From the NCBI RefSeq assembly GCF_021462225.1, contig NC_061804.1:7610740-7674739 (forward strand): DNA of 64,000 nucleotides. Reading direction: 5' to 3'. The stretch is from Girardinichthys multiradiatus (Eukaryota > Chordata > Actinopteri > Cyprinodontiformes > Goodeidae). Shown here one piece after another: positions 1-10,257 of the stretch (positions are counted from its first letter, which is position 1; the number at the start of each line of letters is the position of its first letter). Below the pieces are notes generated by a model that worked only from the letters and a program-made list of their open reading frames with translations, was not told where the DNA came from and did no database searches. The position numbers and the translations under genes were made by a program.

Positions 1-98
1 GGTGCTTAACTGTTCTAGTCTACAAGTTTGTAATGACGACAGAGCATCCTGTAGCATACTAATGACCCCACGCTCTCCTGTTTTCCCTTCTCTTCCAG
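1..98 (+). other. klf5l: 3' end of the last intron of the KLF5-type gene
   Basis: The segment ends in a pyrimidine-rich tract and AG (81-98, ttttcccttctcttccag), a good splice acceptor directly before the zinc-finger exon. The intron is phase 1, splitting a Gly codon of the linker before finger 2. The klf8 gene on the other strand is split at the same place, as expected for related KLF genes. The rest of the gene lies left of the window. Confidence 0.85.
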
Positions 99-277
99 GC
101 GAGAAACCGTACCGCTGCACGTGGGACAACTGCGACTGGCGCTTCGCCCGGTCGGATGAACTCACCCGGCACTACCGGAAGCACACCGGGGCCAAACCTT
201 TCAAGTGTTTGGCCTGCAGCCGCTGCTTTTCACGTTCGGACCACCTGGCTCTGCACATGAAGCGCCACCAGAACTAG
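99..277 (+). CDS. klf5l: KLF5-type transcription factor, terminal exon (zinc fingers 2 and 3)
   Basis: This is the C-terminal exon of a Kruppel-like factor, a nuclear protein expected to bind GC/CACCC-box DNA. It encodes 59 residues, counting the split Gly, then TAG at 275-277. Finger 2 is C-X4-C-X12-H-X3-H with the helix RSDELTR, and finger 3 is C-X2-C-X12-H-X3-H with the helix RSDHLAL; these carry the base-contact residues usual in KLFs. The ending HMKRHQN is the KLF5 C-terminus as I know it. Finger 3 ([14 protein letters not shown]) differs from ordinary KLF5, and the neighbour is klf8 rather than klf12, so a klf5-like paralogue is more likely than klf5 itself. That choice is inference. 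The family call is firm; the exact symbol is not. Finger 1 and the activation domain lie outside the window. Confidence 0.93.
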
Positions 278-2090
278 CACCTAACTGCCTATAGATCCAA
301 ACGAAAACAATCAAACACATATAGAGAGCAGTGTGCATGCATAACAACCACCTCTGTGGGCTCTGGTACCTCAGCTGGTGGGTTTTGGATTTTTTTTTTT
401 TTTTTTATCGAAACACTCCAAAGAAAACTTTGAGTTGAACCAAAGGACCTATTACTGAATATCTGAGGTGAACTGATTTTAACATACAGGTTAATCTCTT
501 TACAGATAGATGTTCACTAAACATCACTTCCAGGTTTCAAGAATGGACTTCAAACTCCTGATTATCTTGGAAAAATTATCTTTTACCTACAAAATGACTG
601 TTTTCATCTTTCAGCTCTCTGAGGTATGAGCTTTTTAAAGAGACAGGTCCTGCTTGTGTACATACTTGTACATATGTCCGTGTGTGCGCCTGTTTTTGAG
701 AATACAGCGAATGACTTTTGACTTTTGTTTTTGCTGAACGAGATCCTGAGTGTCCATGTTGTAGCTTCCTTGTGATAAAAATCCCCAGCAGACGGCCTGA
801 AAGAGAGTAAAAAAGCAAAAGGAACCAACTGACGAGATCTGAGGAGGAGTTAAACATCAACTCATTATACCTGTTTCAGCGCAGGTTATACCTGTCAAGC
901 TCAAAGAATGGAGGCGCTTGCCAGTGTTTGTATCTGGTGCCACGGCAACCAGATTTGGCTGACAACAGTTTATGGTTTGCTTTCCTTTTTCCTTGAACGT
1001 TAGTTTTTCTGTTGTTTGTTTTGTTCTAATGCTTCCTGTATTTGTTCAACACTTTGGCTCAGAAAAGATAGACGCAGGCGGGTGGGGCATTTATATAATC
1101 ATGTTTTTCTTCCTGATTGTTTTAATGCACCGTGTGGCAGGAAATTAACTCTCAGGCTGGTTAACGTTCACTCAGTTGTATGACTAGCTGATCGATGAGG
1201 CCTCTTCAGCTTTAAGGACGCCTTTATGCGGTAGATTAGCTTCAGGGTTTCTACTCTGTCTGGAAGAGTATGGAAAAATTACCAGAAAAATTTGATTATC
1301 TTTAGAGAAATTACACAAAACAGAAGAATATGTAAGACTGTATACACAAAAGAAAAGCAGCCTTTAGGTTCATCCACCACATCAAGCATCAAGTTTACCT
1401 CTTCGTCCATGAGTATTTAGGGTTTTTTTGAGTCTGAGAATTCTGAGAGCTTTATAGTTACTTCTACTCTTAATTATATATCCACATCTTCTGCTGCTTG
1501 ACTTCATATCTTGATCCCAATGAAATTAGTGGCTCAAAACATGAGTAGTTGAGAATAAATGTAATCAGTAGAAAAACACAGAAATGAGTGCGTATGCGCT
1601 GATTGATCCCAATAAAGCTGAAGGTTTCACTCGATGGAGGCTGGCTTTTTGATTGGTTGATTAAGTGAATCCCCTTCTGTTATTTCAGCAGTATGATTGT
1701 TTTACTTTTACTTTTTCTTTTATTTTGTCACCAAGGAAGAAAGTTCTCCTGTCTCTCTCAAAGAGGGAGCACTGACCGCCGACTGTGTACATAACTGTGG
1801 TTCTACTTTCAACAGAAGACTGTAAATATGTGTTCTATTTACTATTATATTAATATTGTTTTTTTTTTTGTTTTTTTTTAACTAATGGGATTTTAGATTG
1901 GTTGTCTGTGAAAGTTTGTTTAATTTTGTTTTGATACGTAATGTTTGTAAGAGAATCATCAAGTTGTACAATTAATAAGAACAATGGTTTGTTTCTGTTT
2001 TTTTCAGTTTGTGCAGCTGTGATGTTGCAATGAAATAATAAAAAAACAATCAAATATTATAAATAAAACAAAATGTTCTCCATGCTTCAT
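278..2090 (+). other. klf5l: 3' UTR of the KLF5-type gene with poly(A) signals
   Basis: Non-coding sequence after the stop codon with no obvious transposon. Two AATAAA hexamers at 2037-2042 and 2062-2067 fit a transcript end at about 2060-2090, giving a 3' UTR near 1.8 kb, a plausible length for KLF5 genes. T-rich and ATTTA-like stretches occur at 1850-1900 and 1990-2050. The end point is predicted from the hexamers only. Confidence 0.6.
2037..2067 (+). promoter_or_regulatory. Paired AATAAA polyadenylation signals
   Basis: Two canonical hexamers 25 bp apart (2037-2042, 2062-2067) in a locally A-rich segment at the end of the putative 3' UTR. A T/GT-containing stretch follows (2070-2115). Confidence 0.55.
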
Positions 2091-2790
2091 TATCATGGTA
2101 AAGTGTTGTAAAAATCCTCAAAGATGATTTAATCTTGTATTGCAGTGGCATATTCTCATTCTGAACTTTTTAGAAATCTCTAACCTTTAATTTGAGTACT
2201 TTGAGTATTTTTACAAAATATTGTGTGTTCTATTAACTCCTGCCCTCTTTTTCTAACAGAATATAATATTTTATAAATTTAGAGCACAAATAAGGTTTTT
2301 AGATGGTCTTTGTTATAGTTTCTCTGGATCAGTTCCCTCCAAACTTTTAAATACGTATGTTGTTTTTATTTAAAATCACAGAAAATATATTGTTATTTTA
2401 ATTAAACAAATTGTGAGATTCTTTTGTAGGAAATGGATGTGTAAAACATTGTACATCCAAAGCTTAAAAGGGGTTTTGCACGTTTGCCTAGATATCAAGT
2501 TTGCAAATTCCTCTGGGTTCGACTGAAAAAGAAATTGAAAAAATCCTTGTCTATTCTTAGCAACAAGAAGATTTGGTTCACTCTTTCTTTAAAATACTTC
2601 CTGCATATAGTCAAGTTTGATAGATTAATTAAAAGTCAATTTGGGTGCACCAAAGTCTGATTTTAAAGATAGTCACTGGATAGATGTGGTCCTATTTACT
2701 AGGAGGTTAAAGAGACTGCAAAAAGTGTGTTTTTCCAAATAGAAGACACTTCATATTGTACCTAATATTTTTTATTGTAAGAACATTTTA
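2091..2790. other. AT-rich spacer, nothing recognised
   Basis: AT-rich intergenic DNA beyond the KLF5-type gene. I see no open frame with family features, no repeat and no RNA gene. Confidence 0.6.
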
Positions 2791-2829
2791 ATTTGTTGGT
2801 AATTTACCATCATCTATACCTGCTTGTCC

Positions 2830-3025
2830 TTGTAGCATTGCAGGGGAACTGGTGCCTTTTTCCAGCAGTCATCAGGCAAGATACACTCATGTTATTGGAC
2901 TGTGGGAGGAAGCTGGAGTACCCATACAGACTCCATGCAGAAATACCCCAGGCCGGGATTCAAACCCAGGATCTCCCTGCTGCAAGGCAACAGTGCTACC
3001 AACTGCGACACCATGCAGCCCAGCA
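2830..3025. repeat. Fragment of a common fish interspersed repeat
   Basis: The stretch has the recurring wording of a widespread fish repeat: a 'ggaactggtgcc...ccagcagtc' start, 'ggactgtgggaggaagctggag', then 'gggattcaaacccaggatctccctgctgcaaggcaacagtgctacc' in partial form and an 'actgcgacaccatgcagcc' end. The beginning of the same family recurs at 54935-55072. The short open frames here are chance. Confidence 0.55.
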
Positions 3026-3739
3026 ATAATTTTGTGCTAATCAAAAATAACAAGTCTTCATCAGCATCAACCACCTTCGCTGCCTCATAGATGCTGCCTC
3101 CATCAAATTTGTACCTTTGCTGTTTGTGGGCCGCCCAAATTCAGTCAAGGGGTTGCAAATGGTTCCCAGGTTGCACTTTAGACTCACCAGGGCCATGGAA
3201 GAAGGTTGATTTTGTGTATTTTAAACCATTTATGTGTTGAAATGGCAACATATTTTGGTTTATTATCCTGTTGAAAGACCCAATTATGACCACTTTTCAC
3301 TAACAGCATTTTTGTTTTACTCTCTGCATTAACATTTTCTTCACAGGAAGAAAAAGGCTTGAATCAGAATTAATTATTTCTTCATGCTCCATTTCCTCAG
3401 CTCCATTCCGGCTTTGCAGGTTGGAGAGACCGGTTTGTGTTTGCGAATGAGAAATGTACGCCCCTGGCAAAGCGGTGCTGCATGAGACAACAGTGCATGA
3501 TGTTCTGACAAAAGAAAACAGACATCAATTAAACACAAACACAAATTCAGAACATAAAGATCTAAAGCTACAGAGGGTGGAGTTGCCTCTATAAGCTAAG
3601 TCATAAGGTGTGTGCCTTGACAATTTCAATCTGGAGCATCAGAGATTGGCCTCAACATTCGGAATAGCGTTCTTGATGTATTCCTTACAAATGTGAAAGT
3701 TGTGAAAAATTAGATGTACATTCAAATTCAGCCCCCGTT
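3026..3739. other. Spacer, nothing recognised
   Basis: Unique-looking intergenic DNA. The right part, after about 3700, grades into the Tc1-like remnant, whose left terminus I could not place exactly. Confidence 0.4.
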
Positions 3740-4611
3740 TAATCGGATTCTCCAAAATAAAACCCAGTGCAAGCATTTCCATTCAGAGGTCACAAATATA
3801 GGAAGTAAAGTTCCCCTGTGTGTAGTTTAATCTCAGTGTAAATGCAGCTGTTCTGTGAAGGTCTCAGGGGTTTGTTAGAGAACATTAGTGAACAAACAGC
3901 ATCATGTTGAGGAACACAGCATATCCCCAAGCTATGTTTAAAGCAGAGTTAGGTTATAAAACAACATACCAGGCTTTGAAAATCTTACAGAGCTTTGTTC
4001 AATCTATCATCTGAACATGGAAAGAGGATGGACAAACTGCAGACCAACCAAGACATTGGAGATCCAACTAAACTGACAGGTCAGCAAGGAGAGATTTAAT
4101 CCATCATGCTCTCCTACCGAAGAGCAGCAAGAAGAAACCAGGTGTTGAAGAAAGTCATAAGAAGTCTCCTTTAAAGTTTGCCCCAAGCTATGTAGGGGAC
4201 ACAGCAAACATGTGAAAGTGGCCTTCACCTTGAGTACAATGTCCTGCATGATGAAACATGGTGGTAGCAGCATGCAGTGGGAAGATGGATGAAGCTAAAT
4301 ACAGAGCATTGCTGGAAGAAAACCTGTTAGAACATCCTGAAGACTTGAGACTGGGGCAGAGGTTCACCTTCCAGTAGAACAATAATCCTAGATATACAGC
4401 CAGAGCTATATTAGATATTTTTAAATCAGAACATATTCATGTCTTAGAAAGGCCCTGTCAAAGTCCAGGCCTAAATCCCATTGTGAATCTATGGAAAGAC
4501 CTGAAAATTGATGTTGACAGATGTTCTCCATGCAACCAAGCTGTAGAAGATGAAGGGGCAAAAATGTCAGCCTCTAGATGTGCAAAGCTGGTAAAGACAA
4601 ACATCAAAATA

Positions 4612-5030
4612 ATTTGTCCTGATCTCTGTTGATGTTGTTTGTCATTTTAGCAGTCCCATATTTGGTTTACTCTTTAGTTGTGGTATTCCCAGCCTTTTTC
4701 TTTTTTTTATATTTAGCTTTGTGTTTGTATGTGGTTAGTTGTGGTTTTCCGATGTTTATCGGTTATTACCACATGTCTTTGTGTATAAATTTCATACCTC
4801 TGCGTCATTTATCAAGTTCACTTGGGCCCTTAGCGTTGTTCTGCAGTAGATCAGACTCATCTGGTCCTGGTTTCCAATAATCACCTGCCCTGTATTTTGA
4901 GCTGACCTGTTTCTTTAAGTCCTTACTAGATCCTCTTTTTTCCTCCTCTGTTTCCCTCCATGTATGATTTCTGTAACTCCTGCTGTACTCCATGGTTTCT
5001 TGTTGCTGACAGTGACATGATACCAAACAT
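4612..5030. mobile_element. Insertion in the Tc1-like remnant, possible solo LTR
   Basis: About 420 bp interrupts the Tc1-like sequence: the block ending 'gtaaagacaaacatcaaaat' should continue directly into 'gcttgcagctcttattgaaa', which appears only at about 5034. The insert has no coding signature. Its length and promoter-like AT-rich middle (4680-4800, including 'gtgtataaatttcat') would suit a solo LTR. I could not identify a clean target duplication, so the class and edges are uncertain. Confidence 0.4.
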
Positions 5031-5222
5031 GACGCTTGCAGCTCTTATTGAAACAGAAGGTGGTTCTACGAAGTATTGACACAGGGGTGGCTGAATACAA
5101 ATACACACCACACTTTTCAGATTTTTATTTATAAAACATTTTAAAAATCATGTTTCATCTTTTTACACTCTATAGATATCTTCTACTTTTCTTTGATGTA
5201 TCACATCAAATCCCAGAATGTG

Positions 5223-5227
5223 ACCAA
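5223..5227. repeat. Left 5-bp target-site duplication (ACCAA) of the Gypsy element
   Basis: ACCAA directly precedes the LTR start TGTCAGGATC at 5228 and recurs at 13735-13739 directly after the right LTR end ATGACA. Five bp is the usual duplication size for Ty3/Gypsy elements. Confidence 0.85.
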
Positions 5228-5519
5228 TGTCAGGATCTGGGTGTGTGTTTGTGTTTTTGTGCTTGCTACATGTGCTTATTCTCAGGTGGTGCTGGAGCTC
5301 TCAGGTGTCCTGGTGACAGGTGGGACTTACTCCATTGATTGCCAGGAGGAGTACTTAAGCCACCGCACATAGAACTTGTTTACTGTAACCTGAGCTCCGC
5401 AGAACAGCACCAAGTGAGCTCTCTATGGATATACCTGCTTAAGACCTGGATCCTGAATCTCATTACCCCTGGCGACCTGACCATCATAACTCAGTAAGCC
5501 GATCTCAGTATCAAAATAA
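5228..5519 (+). repeat. Left LTR of the Gypsy element, internally deleted
   Basis: It starts TGTCAGGATC and aligns with the right LTR over 5252-5359 and 5356-5519. About 332 bp present in the right copy (13048-13379) is missing here, and the joint lies in a TAAG (5356-5359) that occurs at both edges of the missing block in the right copy. Similarity stops at about 5519, where the LTR end has been removed together with most of gag. Confidence 0.85.
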
Positions 5520-5537
5520 CAATTTGAGCGTTTTTAC

Positions 5538-5959
5538 TGTGGTTCCACAGATCATTTCGTAGACACCTGTCCTGCCTGTCCTGGGCCATTAAAAGACAGG
5601 GTCCACCGGCTTTGAAGGGGGGGTTGATGGACCAAGCTCAGAATAGTAAAGCCCCCAGATTGAGTTTACCTGCAACTCTTTTAGTGGATCAGCGTACATT
5701 GACTGTATCTGCACTTATAGACTCCGGCTGCGAACAGAATCTCATAGATCTGGATTTGGTAAACCAGGCAGGAATAGCAGTGGAGTCCCTTGAATCACCA
5801 TGTTCAGTTTTAGCTTTAGATGGAAAGAGACTACAACAGATAAAACAACTAACCAAGCCAGTGGAACTACAGTTATCTGGCAATCATAGGGAAGAAACAT
5901 CATTTTTTGTATTTCCAGTATCTCAAGGTTCTCTGGTTTTAAGATTCCCCTGGTTATAA
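5538..5959 (+). pseudogene. Gypsy gag zinc-knuckle tail and aspartic protease
   Basis: A C-X4-H-X4-C stretch (5538-5570) is what remains of a CCHC knuckle. It is followed (5612-5959) by a retropepsin-like region with a LIDSG active-site triad region and a 'SVLALDG' block. The protease runs about 115 codons before a TAA. The gag part starts in mid-domain, showing a deletion to its left. This is a fragment, not a functional gene. Confidence 0.8.
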
Positions 5960-6040
5960 CAACATAATCCACATCTAGACTGGTCAAGGTGTTGTATAGA
6001 GTCCTGGTCAGCTAACTGCCATTCATCTTGTCTAAGATCA

Positions 6041-6862
6041 GTGTTCACACCAAATCTACCCCCACAGGCTAGCTGTGAGGACGAAGGAATCAGTGTGACT
6101 CATGTACCTCAAGAATACCATGACCTGAAGGGAGTGTTTAGCAGGAATAAGGCTCTATCATTACCTCCTCACAGACCCTATGATTGTGCAATCAACCTTC
6201 TCCCCGGCGCACCTTTGCCCTCTAGCAGACTCTACAACATTTTACGTCCTGAGCAGAAATCTATGGAAGACTATATCAATGATTCCTTATCAGCAGGTAT
6301 TATTCGTCCTTCCTCATCACCACTAGGGGCGGGTTTCTTTTTTGTAGGGAAGAAGGGTGGTTCATTGCGTCCCTGTATAGACTATACGGGTTTAAATCAG
6401 ATCACCATTAAGAATAAGTACCCACTTCCCCTCATCACTTCTGCTTTTGAACCCGTTTATGGTGCCTCGGTTTTTTCTAAATTAGATCTTTGTAATGCTT
6501 AACACTTGTTCCGGATCCGCCAGGAGGATGAGTGGAAGACGACTTTTAAAACGTCGTTGGGTCATTTCGAATATTTGGTCATGCCTTTTGGGCTGTGTAA
6601 TGCTCCAGCTGTTTTTCAAGCTTTGGTCAACGTTCTCAGGGATTTTTTGAAAATTTTTGCCTTTGCATATTTAGATGATATTCTGATTTACTCTAAGAAT
6701 ATGCAGGAGCATCGCAAACACGTTCACCAAGTTCTTCAACATCTCCTGGAGAACCGCCTGTTCGAAGTGTGAGTTTCACCAGTTACTTTCCTGGGCTACA
6801 TTCTTGAGGGTGGACAGGTACGTTCTGATCCAGAGAAAATAAGAGCTGTACTAGAATGGCCG
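6041..6862 (+). pseudogene. Gypsy reverse transcriptase
   Basis: Reverse transcriptase of the Gypsy type: a '[14 protein letters not shown]' entry block, '[11 protein letters not shown]' finger region, '[14 protein letters not shown]', and the catalytic YLDD box (6668-6679). It is interrupted by an in-frame TAA at 6500-6502 and a TGA at 6770-6772, so the gene is broken although most motifs survive. Confidence 0.92.
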
Positions 6863-7604
6863 GTGCCGGACTCACACAAATCTTTGCAGTTTTTTTGGGG
6901 ATTCGCCAATTTTTACAGACATTTCATCAAGGACTATAGTCTCATTGCTGCACCTCTAACAGCTCTAACTTCTTCTAAGATCTCCTTTTCCTGGTCATCC
7001 GAAGCTGAAACGGCTTTTTGTACCCTCAAGGAGAAGTTCTCTTGGTCCATCTGGATTCTGCAAGACAATTCCTCCTGGAAGTCGACGCATCGGACTTTGG
7101 GGTCGGAGCAGTGCTGTCGCAAAATTCTGCAGATGAAAGACTTCATCCTTGTGCTTTCTTTCTCGCAGGTTCAGCAATACAGAGAGGAACTACGATGTGG
7201 GTGACAGGGAACTCCTGGGAATAAAGTTGGCCCTTGAGGAGTGGTGCCACTGGCTTGAGGGGGCCAAACATCCCATCCAAGTTTGGACTGATCATAAGAA
7301 TTTGGCCTACCTACAGTCAGCCAAAAGGCTAAACCCATGTCAGTCTCGCTGGTCCTTATTTTTCTCTCGTTTCGACTTATGTATTTCTTTCAGGCCTGGA
7401 CCTAAGAATACTAAGCCTGATGCCCTCTCCAGACAATTTGCCACAGACGATTCAGTGAAGGAACCCACACCCATCATACCACCCAGTTGGACGGTCGGGG
7501 CACTTAGATGGGAGATTGAGGACACAGTGTTAAAGGCTCAACAACAGGAGCCCAATCCTGGAAATGGGCCACCTAACCGTATCTACGTCCCATCTACAGT
7601 ATGA
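6863..7604 (+). pseudogene. Gypsy RT thumb/connection and RNase H
   Basis: Continues the pol frame with '[16 protein letters not shown]' (after 6893), then the RNase H start '[17 protein letters not shown]' in another frame (7075-7125), and 'WTDHKNLAYL' and 'PDALSR' in a third (7285-7434). The frame changes show at least two indels (near 7020-7080 and 7150-7200). The Asp and Glu RNase H positions are recognisable but lie on separated frames. Confidence 0.88.
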
Positions 7605-8349
7605 GCTCGATTAATTAACTGGCTCCACACAGCAAGGTTTTCAGCTCATCCAGGTGTTAGTAGAACTATCGCATTGGTTCAAATGAGGTTTTGGTGGACA
7701 ACATTACATAAAGATGTGAAGGAATTTGTTCAGTCCTGTGCTACTTGTACTAGGAATAAGTCTTGTAACCAGCCCCCTGCAGGTCTTCTCCAACTTCTTA
7801 GCATCCCAAGTTGTCCGTGGTCTCACATAGCTTTGGATTTTGTTACTGGTCTTCCCCACTCTTCTGGTATGACAACTCACTATTGTAGACCGTTTTTCTA
7901 AAGCCTGCCATCTCATCCCTCTCAGAAAACTTCCTTCAGCCCTTCAAACTGCCAAACTCCTCACTTAACACGTCTTTCGTCTCCATGGAATTCCACAGGA
8001 CATTTTGTCTGACTGAGGTCCACAGTTCATTTCGCAGGTTTGGAAACAGTTTTGTTTAGCTCTTGGAGCCAAAATTTAATTAACTTCAGGTTACCACCCA
8101 CAGTCTAATGGTCAGACCGAAAAATTAAATCAGGAGCTAGAATCAACCTTACGAAGTCTAATGTCCACTAACCCTTCTGACTGGTGCGCATATCTACCTT
8201 CGGTAGAGTATGCTTTAAATTCTCCTCTGCCATTGGACGTTCGCCTTTTGAGGCCTCACTGGGCTATCACCCACCCTTGTTTGCTGCTGATGAAAGAGAG
8301 ATCACTGTGTCATCCGTCTACCAACATGTTCGCCGCTGTAAGACCATTT
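7605..8349 (+). pseudogene. Gypsy integrase, N-terminal and core part
   Basis: An HHCC-type zinc region (H residues near 7625-7650, CATC at 7738-7749) is followed by the core start 'LDFVTGLPHSSG'. After a frameshift near 7875 the core continues in another frame through about 8160 with additional stops (for example TGA near 8014 and TAA near 8081). 'SVEYALNS' (8200-8223) is the usual block late in the core. The gene is cut at the GGAAC duplication (8350-8354) by the antisense retroviral fragment and resumes at 12681. Confidence 0.87.
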
Positions 8350-8354
8350 GGAAC
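8350..8354. repeat. Left 5-bp target-site duplication (GGAAC) of the inserted retroviral fragment
   Basis: GGAAC precedes TGATAGG at 8355 and recurs at 12676-12680 directly after CTAACA. Both copies sit in Gypsy integrase sequence whose two parts join at this point. Confidence 0.85.
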
Positions 8355-8516
8355 TGATAGGTATTATTTAGTTAACTCAGAGGTAAGGAACGACACAGAG
8401 TCAGTTATACTTGCGGCAAGGGTAGGTCACACTCTGTAGTGCAAAACTACAAAGTATTAACACTCCTCCCTCTTTATTTATACATGCTTGGTCACACACA
8501 GTTCAAACAACATTCA

Positions 8517-8587
<71 letters not shown>

Positions 8588-8590
8588 CGC

Positions 8591-8629
<39 letters not shown>

Positions 8630-8810
8630 TGAAAGGTTAGGGTTCACGTGTCTTGATTTTAGAGAAAGGAGTGAGGATTGGTGCCAGTCCCTAGATGTTG
8701 CTGATAATAGCATAACTCACCCTTCTCTCTTATCTATGACATGTGGGGGAAGAAAGCACTTAGAGCAGACACAAGTGATAAACAATATAAAAATATTAAA
8801 AACCCTAACA
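8355..8810 (-). repeat. LTR of the endogenous retrovirus (3' LTR in element orientation)
   Basis: 456 bp with TG...CA ends. It shares a long, nearly identical sequence with 12268-12675. It contains a TTTATTTATA block (8472-8481) and an internal (TG)n tract (8519-8628). The polypurine tract abuts its start in element orientation at 8811. Confidence 0.9.
8519..8628. repeat. (TG)n microsatellite inside the LTR
   Basis: About 110 bp of TG repeats with a short interruption (gcgtgcgcgtgcg near 8582-8595). The other LTR carries a shorter tract at the same position, so the repeat was part of the element and has changed length since insertion. Confidence 0.95.
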
Positions 8811-8824
8811 GTCCCCCCTTTTAT
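8811..8824 (-). promoter_or_regulatory. Polypurine tract of the endogenous retrovirus
   Basis: On the - strand this reads taaaaggggggac directly before the LTR start TGTTAG. That is the position and composition expected of the primer for plus-strand DNA synthesis, and it fixes the element's orientation. Confidence 0.8.
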
Positions 8825-9067
8825 CACAAATAAGTCCCTCCAGCAGGGGGTGCTCCAGTCCTTTCTGTGAAGTGTCTTAATCAGGACCAGGTCCCCAGGC
8901 CTCAGGTTGTTCTGTGAAATTGGAGCAGAATTTATTGGCAGACTACTGGACAACTGTACTTCTTTTGTTTGTAACATCTTATTCATCCATTCAGCTAATG
9001 ATGTTTCCTGCTGTGCTTTTCCTATGTCATCCATTTCTGATGGCATTGGAAAAGGTCTGCCATGTAC
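8825..9067 (-). pseudogene. Retroviral integrase, C-terminal domain
   Basis: Holds a 'LRPGDLVLIK' block and a following 'W.T..W' pattern typical of the C-terminal domain of gamma/epsilon-type integrases. It runs directly into the polypurine tract with no env between, so env was lost or never present in this copy. It is cut off from the integrase core by the transposon at 9070-10255. Confidence 0.8.
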
Positions 9068-9069
9068 TA

Positions 9070-10255
9070 CCGTATTTTCCGCACTATAAGGCGCACCGGA
9101 TTATAAGGCGCACCTTCAATGAATGGCCTATTTTAGAACTTTTTTCATATAAAGGGCGCACCGGATTATAAGGCGCATAGAATAGAAGCTACTGCAGTCA
9201 AATGTTTGACTGGGGTTGCGTTATGCATCCACTAGATGGAGCTGTGCTAAAGAGAATGTCAACAAAACAGTCAGATAAGTCAGTCAGTCAAACTTTATTA
9301 ATACGCTACAAACCAGCGTTCTGATAACTCCATTCACTCTCATGGTAAGGTCTCCTCTACATAGAATTCTATTGAATAGAGCCAACCGCACGTTAGGAAT
9401 GCATTGGAGTCTATGAAGTTGAAGTTGAAATCAAACGTTAGTTAAAACGTGAAAGGGAACTTTTCCCTGATTCAGTAAACACGTAAAAGAAACAGTTTGG
9501 TGCACTAAATCAAACGTTAGTACTGTTAACCTTTTCTGTTTCTGTCCCCTGACCGTAGTCTGATGACACAGGGGAGACGCTTTCTCCAGGGCCGAAGTTA
9601 CTAGTTTCCTCGGGGTTAACGCCCTCACTCATACGTTGCTGAGTTGAGCATGAAGAAACAGCATCAAAACACTGAGTTGTTGACGAGATTCGGGGTTCTT
9701 TTTAATGACTTTGCAGCACGTAAAAATACAGGGCTTACAGACTCATACACCGCTGCTCCGGTCGCCGTCTCTACCCACCCCACACACACAATAATACCGA
9801 CGTCACTCCTTCACTCTTGATTCTCAGCTACGGCAGCACACAGCGCCACCTCTGTCCGGAGGAGTAATGTCAACATCTTCCATACACACACACGAAACAT
9901 ACACCACACACACTGAGCTTCTAATCACATATAGTTCAGGCAATTCCTGCAACAGTACATTCAAACGTTATACACACACAAGTGGTGTTGGACTAGGAGT
10001 AAGCACAGTACAGGTGTTTACCGCTATTACTTCGGCGACACCCCTGACTACGGTAGCCGTAATGCTGCAAGCGGTGCGGCTTTATAGTTTACCAGTCGTA
10101 CTGAAACATTTTGACAGAGCGCCGTGTACAACCAGTATGGATCAACCAATTAACCAATTGATCCATATATAAGGCGCTCCGGATTACAAGGCGCACTGTC
10201 ATTTCTTGAAAAAATTAAAGGTTTTTAAGTGCGCCTTATAGTGCGGAAAATACGT
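9070..10255. mobile_element. Non-autonomous TIR element with TA duplications (innermost nest layer)
   Basis: A 1186-bp element. The left end 'cgtattttccgcactataag' (9071-9090) is repeated as a reverse complement at the right end (10235-10254), followed by ggcgcac on both arms. The flanks are TA at 9068-9069 and TA at 10256-10257, and removing the element plus one TA makes the integrase reading continuous, so the boundaries are secure. TA duplications suggest the Tc1/mariner superfamily. No transposase is present. The motif 'ggattataaggcgcac' and variants recur inside both ends in direct orientation (9099, 9163, 10171). Confidence 0.87.
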
Positions 10256-10257
10256 TA

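Larger units (their letters stand above)
3740..5227 (+). mobile_element. Left part of an old Tc1-like DNA transposon (outermost nest layer)
   Basis: Decayed Tc1-like sequence on the + strand. Recognisable blocks, in order, are an untranslated leader (3780-3900, 'aatctcagtgtaaatgcagc'), the region preceding the DNA-binding domain ('tttgttagagaacattagtg', 3872-3891), and the transposase segment around 'cagaggttcaccttccag' (4359-4376) and 'aaagtccaggcctaaatccc' (4460-4479), where the DLNP-E catalytic block should be. After an insertion at 4612-5030 the 3' part resumes with 'ggtggttctacgaagtattg' (5059-5078). Stops and indels destroy the reading frame. The sequence stops at the target duplication of the Gypsy element and resumes at 13735. 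Confidence 0.8.

Noticed and set aside
8829..8842. CTCF-like word CCAGCAGGGGGTGC
   Set aside because: It lies within retroviral integrase coding sequence next to the polypurine tract and misses a key C, so chance is likelier.
8439..8870. 143-codon + strand frame with Cys-Val repeats
   Set aside because: It is the (TG)n tract inside the LTR; the same happens at 12255-12604 and 32864-33188.
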